This document shows, piece by piece, positions 63,072 to 64,000 of a stretch of DNA of 64,000 nucleotides. A model generated the notes under the pieces. It ran no database searches. It was not told the DNA's origin and was given only the letters and a program-made list of their open reading frames with translations. Source of the stretch: Streptomyces coeruleorubidus (GTDB taxonomy: Bacteria > Actinomycetota > Actinomycetes > Streptomycetales > Streptomycetaceae); assembly GCF_008705135.1 (NCBI RefSeq), contig NZ_CP023694.1, forward strand, positions 7,973,001-8,037,000, written 5' to 3'. The position numbers were made by a program, and so were the translations under genes. Each line of letters opens with the position of its first letter. The first letter of the stretch is position 1.

Positions 63072-63773
63072 CTCTTCCGAGGGCTCGGTGAGCCACTCGC
63101 CCAGCTCTTCCTTCAGCGACCGCTGGAAAGCGGTGAGGAGCGCCTGCACCACCAAAGGCTGCATGTGCGCCGACAGGGACCGCACGTCCCGCGCGTCACG
63201 CTCCGCCACCTCGCCGCGGAAGAGCTGGGAGAGTTCACGGGCCGCGGCGCGCGAGTGTTCGATGAGAACCTTGCGCGCCGCGAAGATCGCCTCCTGGGAG
63301 AGCGGCACGTCCAGCAGCCCGACGCCCAGCCGGAGCAGGCCGAGATCGGCCTCGTAGTCGCCGTCCGCCGCCCGCAGCACGCCCATCGCGACCAGCCGCT
63401 CGACGTCCTCGTCGCCGAGCGGCCGCCCGGCCCGGCGCTCCAGCTCCTCCCGCGTGACCGTTTCGACGGTGTCCGGCGCCCAGGAGGCCACCACCGCCCG
63501 GTGAACGGCGAGGTCGCGCGCGCTGAGGTCGGGCGGCAACCGGTGCAGATAGCGCTCGATGCCCGCCAGCGTCATGCCCTGGTGCTGCAACTCCTCGATC
63601 AGCGCCAGCCGGGCCAGGTGCTCCCGCCCGTAGTGCCCCACGCGCCGGGGACCGAGCACCGGCGGCGGCAGCAGCCCCTTCGTGCCGTAGAAGCGGACCG
63701 TGCGCACCGTGACACCGGCCCGGGCGGCCAGTTCGTCGATCGTGAGGGTCGGTTCCTCGGTGTCGGTCGTCAT
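63063..63773 (-). CDS. MerR-family transcriptional regulator
   Basis: A 236-residue regulator with an N-terminal MerR helix-turn-helix (LTIDELAARAGVTVRTVRFY, GPRRVGHYGREHLARLALIE). The C-terminal 150 residues lack the Cys of metal sensors and look like a ligand-binding domain. ATG 63773 was chosen because the MerR fold starts right after it; the frame upstream is non-coding. It is convergent with the fatty-acid operon, and its own promoter shares a 12-bp motif with that operon, so it probably controls both. Confidence 0.87.
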   Translation of the reverse strand: MTTDTEEPTLTIDELAARAGVTVRTVRFYGTKGLLPPPVLGPRRVGHYGREHLARLALIEELQHQGMTLAGIERYLHRLPPDLSARDLAVHRAVVASWAPDTVETVTREELERRAGRPLGDEDVERLVAMGVLRAADGDYEADLGLLRLGVGLLDVPLSQEAIFAARKVLIEHSRAAARELSQLFRGEVAERDARDVRSLSAHMQPLVVQALLTAFQRSLKEELGEWLTEPSEESR

Positions 63774-64000
63774 GTGCAGCAGTATCGCTGTCTCACCAGT
63801 GCTGTGAAACCTCCTCCGCATTCCCTCGTGACCCTGAAGTGAACGTCGGGTGGCGGCTGTGCCGCTCCCTGATGGATCTTGTGAGGAGTCACGCTCTGTG
63901 ACGCCGGTCACCGTATGCGAGCGGATCGGTGTGGGAAGGTGCTGGCTTGGTCTGTGCCGCGTCACAAGGGTGGTACGGGCCACTGCACTGTACGGACCCC
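63774..64000. other. Promoter region of the MerR gene and start of unknown sequence
   Basis: Contains the shared motif CCAGTGCTGTGA (63796-63807) with a possible minus-strand -10 GATACT close to the MerR start. Further right, GTGACGCCGGTCAC (63898-63911) is a near-perfect inverted repeat. A frame opens at GTG 63898 and stays open to the window end, but 34 codons are too few to call a gene. Confidence 0.4.

Noticed and set aside
63898..64000. An open frame at the right edge starting with GTG
   Set aside because: Only 34 codons are visible, with no ribosome site or recognisable motif; reported as intergenic.

Overview
This window is GC-rich chromosomal DNA from a Streptomyces-like actinomycete. 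The evidence is very high G+C with strong third-position GC bias, GTG and TTG starts, many 4-bp ATGA/GTGA coupled gene junctions, a WhiB protein, an SsgA-like sporulation protein, a two-domain laccase and an actinobacterial pca operon with a divergent MarR repressor. From memory, the order pca operon, small laccase, WhiB, UvrA-like protein, SsgA-like protein, thiolase/FadB resembles the SCO6697-SCO6732 stretch of S. coelicolor. No rRNA, tRNA, CRISPR array, prophage or insertion sequence was seen.

Layout. 1-6.7 kb: tail of a GntR regulator, a four-gene NMT1/SsuA-type ABC importer (minus strand), a divergent IclR regulator, and a VanA/VanB-like Rieske oxygenase and reductase with a 59-residue protein wedged between them. 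6.9-9.9 kb: PAS-SpoIIE phosphatase, then a coupled pair of a LysM protein and a membrane protein. 9.9-20.3 kb: MHS-type transporter, Tat-exported phospholipase C, DMT exporter, PAP2 phosphatase carrying a dispersed repeat in its 3' end, divergent TetR regulator with an elaborate operator region, DUF2510 repeat protein, AnmK and a second MHS transporter. 20.4-23.1 kb: a frameshifted LuxR/LAL-type ATPase that lacks its DNA-binding domain.

23.1-31.1 kb: an SDR gene, then the complete protocatechuate branch of the beta-ketoadipate pathway, pcaI-pcaJ-pcaF-pcaH-pcaG-pcaB-pcaL, as one tightly coupled minus-strand operon facing pcaV. Together with the vanillate-type demethylase 20 kb away this suggests catabolism of lignin-derived aromatics. 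31.1-42.6 kb: DUF3048 lipoprotein, zinc alcohol dehydrogenase, membrane protein, ATP-dependent DNA ligase divergent from a LigD-type polymerase, a secreted cupredoxin/DUF1080 protein coupled to a secreted ThuA/PQQ-type dehydrogenase, and the small laccase.

42.6-56.7 kb: LacI regulator with a palindromic operator and a degenerate tandem repeat around its stop codon, VOC protein, WhiB protein, acyl-ACP desaturase behind nested inverted repeats, DDAH-like hydrolase, a degenerate repeat region ending in a truncated ABC substrate-binding-protein remnant, UvrA-like ATPase, ABC-F ATPase with a long leader, GPP34 protein, SsgA-like protein, beta-propeller protein, a small basic protein, endonuclease V and two very small genes. 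56.7-63.8 kb: saccharopine-dehydrogenase-like reductase, MmcQ/YjbR protein, then a fatty-acid catabolic operon (CaiB/BaiF CoA-transferase, thiolase, FadB) convergent with a MerR regulator. A 12-bp motif is shared by the promoters of that operon and of the merR gene, suggesting a local regulatory circuit.
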